From Candidatus Eiseniibacteriota bacterium (GTDB lineage: Bacteria > Eisenbacteria > RBG-16-71-46 > CAIMUX01 > WJJG01), in NCBI GenBank assembly GCA_016867695.1, contig VGIY01000029.1, positions 1 to 14,950 of the forward strand: 14,950 nt of DNA, in the 5' to 3' direction. A model generated the notes under the pieces. That model was given only the letters and a program-made list of their open reading frames with translations, did not search any database and was not told the DNA's origin. The position numbers and the translations under genes were made by a program. Each line of letters starts with the position of its first letter. Position 1 is the first letter of the stretch. Below are positions 14,339 to 14,950 of this stretch, piece after piece.

Positions 14339-14381
14339 CCGGGGCGCGGCCCGCGGCTCGGGGCGGCGCCCGGCGATGCAT

Positions 14382-14504
14382 GCCGCGCTGCAGACGGAGC
14401 GCGCCGGCCCCCTCCGCGCTGCAGACGGCCTGCGCCCATCGCCTCCGCGCGGGCGGCCGCCGCGGAGCGCGCGGCCGATCGCCTCCGCGCTGCGAACGGC
14501 CGCC
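14382..14504. repeat. Degenerate short direct repeats after purN
   Basis: Four related units lie in the 165-nt gap between purN and the converging zinc-ribbon gene, at 14382-14397, 14411-14430, 14442-14461 and 14482-14504. The shared core is CTCCGCGCTGCAGACGGCC with changes: the first copy lacks CTC, the third has CGGGCGG, and the fourth has TGCGAACGG. Spacings between core starts are about 31, 31 and 40 nt. Copies three and four also share a leading ATCGCCTCCGCGC. They could be a decayed tandem repeat or a termination or attenuation structure. Confidence 0.45.
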
Positions 14505-14950
14505 TAGAGGATCGAGTCCATCCCCAGGCTGTCGAAGAGCCGCTGCATGAGCTGCTCGCCGGTGATGACGCGGAGCCGGTGCCCGGGGCAGCCGTTGCGC
14601 CTGCAGGCTTCGACGTGGGCCCCCTCCGGAAGGCGCAGCGCGAACATCGATCCGGCGCACTCCGAGCAGGTCACGTCGGGATCGTCGAGCGAGATGCCGC
14701 AGTAGGGACAGGCGAACTCGACGACCTCCCGCGGCGGAACCTCGATCTCCGAGATGTTGTCGTGCAGGCCGCAGACCGGGTCGAGGTAGATCGATCCGCT
14801 GCGCTGCTGATAGGTCGCCCGCAGGTGGATCGCGGGATGGCCGTGGATCCGGCGCGCCGGCGCCATCAGGCTGCAGCCGTTCGGGCAGTAGGCCTGACCG
14901 ACGACGAGCTTGCCGTGCGGGATCACGAGTTCGAGACGGTCGTTGATCTC
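14504..14950 (-). CDS. Cysteine-rich zinc-ribbon protein, 5' end outside the window
   Basis: The reverse frame is open from a TAG at 14504-14506 to the right edge. A GTG at 14926 could start a 140-residue protein, but the codons before it (EINDRLEL) continue in frame, so the gene may begin beyond the window. Counted from that GTG there are nine cysteines. C73, C76, C87 and C90 form a CPYC...CSEC zinc ribbon. C14 and C18 (YCPNGCSLM), C52, and C108 and C113 (CRRNGCPGH) could bind a second metal. Such modules usually bind nucleic acid or protein, but the family is not recognised. The end, LFDSLGMDSIL, is helical. It converges on purN, with the short repeats in between. Confidence 0.7.
   Translation of the reverse strand, partial: EINDRLELVIPHGKLVVGQAYCPNGCSLMAPARRIHGHPAIHLRATYQQRSGSIYLDPVCGLHDNISEIEVPPREVVEFACPYCGISLDDPDVTCSECAGSMFALRLPEGAHVEACRRNGCPGHRLRVITGEQLMQRLFDSLGMDSIL

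Noticed and set aside
14382..14504. A CRISPR array
   Set aside because: The units are degenerate, the intervals are not unique spacers of regular size, and there are no cas genes nearby.

Overview
The window is about 15 kb of GC-rich bacterial DNA with very high third-position GC and genes on both strands. A probable lipoprotein, a secreted or periplasmic M14 peptidase and the layout suggest a Gram-negative bacterium. The yicC-gmk-rpoZ-coaBC order, the Asp/Pro/Gly linker after the lipoprotein cysteine and the style of the proteins would fit a high-GC FCB-type or deltaproteobacteria-like lineage (for example Eisenbacteria). That placement is an inference from gene content and was not tested.

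Left part (1-4446, mixed and partly decayed). The window opens inside the 3' end of an unrecognised forward gene. Its frame runs into an antisense remnant of an integrase-type transposase. An auxin-efflux-carrier (AEC) family permease follows. Next is a relatively AT-rich gap holding a perfect inverted repeat, then the C-terminal part of a DUF4143 ATPase that has lost its ATP-binding half. A reverse-strand HAD-type phosphatase, a half-kilobase gap with a possible gene remnant and a putative promoter, and a small lipoprotein complete this section.

Central part (4591-12307, reverse strand). One long, tightly packed operon reads yicC, gmk, rpoZ, coaBC, udg, dnaB, M14 peptidase. The junctions are short gaps or overlaps (8 nt between coaBC and udg, 4 nt between dnaB and the peptidase). 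A good sigma70-like promoter lies just upstream of yicC. The operon combines RNA metabolism, GMP phosphorylation, the RNA polymerase omega subunit, coenzyme A synthesis, uracil repair and the replicative helicase. Its last gene, the peptidase, has Arg where the family usually has its third zinc-binding His.

Right part (12569-14950). Diverging from yicC are an unrecognised single-pass membrane protein, a very small basic membrane protein and purN, the last two overlapping by 4 nt. A short GC-rich spacer with a degenerate repeat of about 31 nt separates purN from a converging, cysteine-rich zinc-ribbon gene that runs off the right edge.

I saw no tRNA, rRNA, CRISPR array, intact insertion sequence or recognisable defence or biosynthetic system. 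Most of the window is housekeeping. The main points for a second look are the altered M14 peptidase, the unknown membrane-protein pair coupled to purN, and the gene-decay scars on the left.
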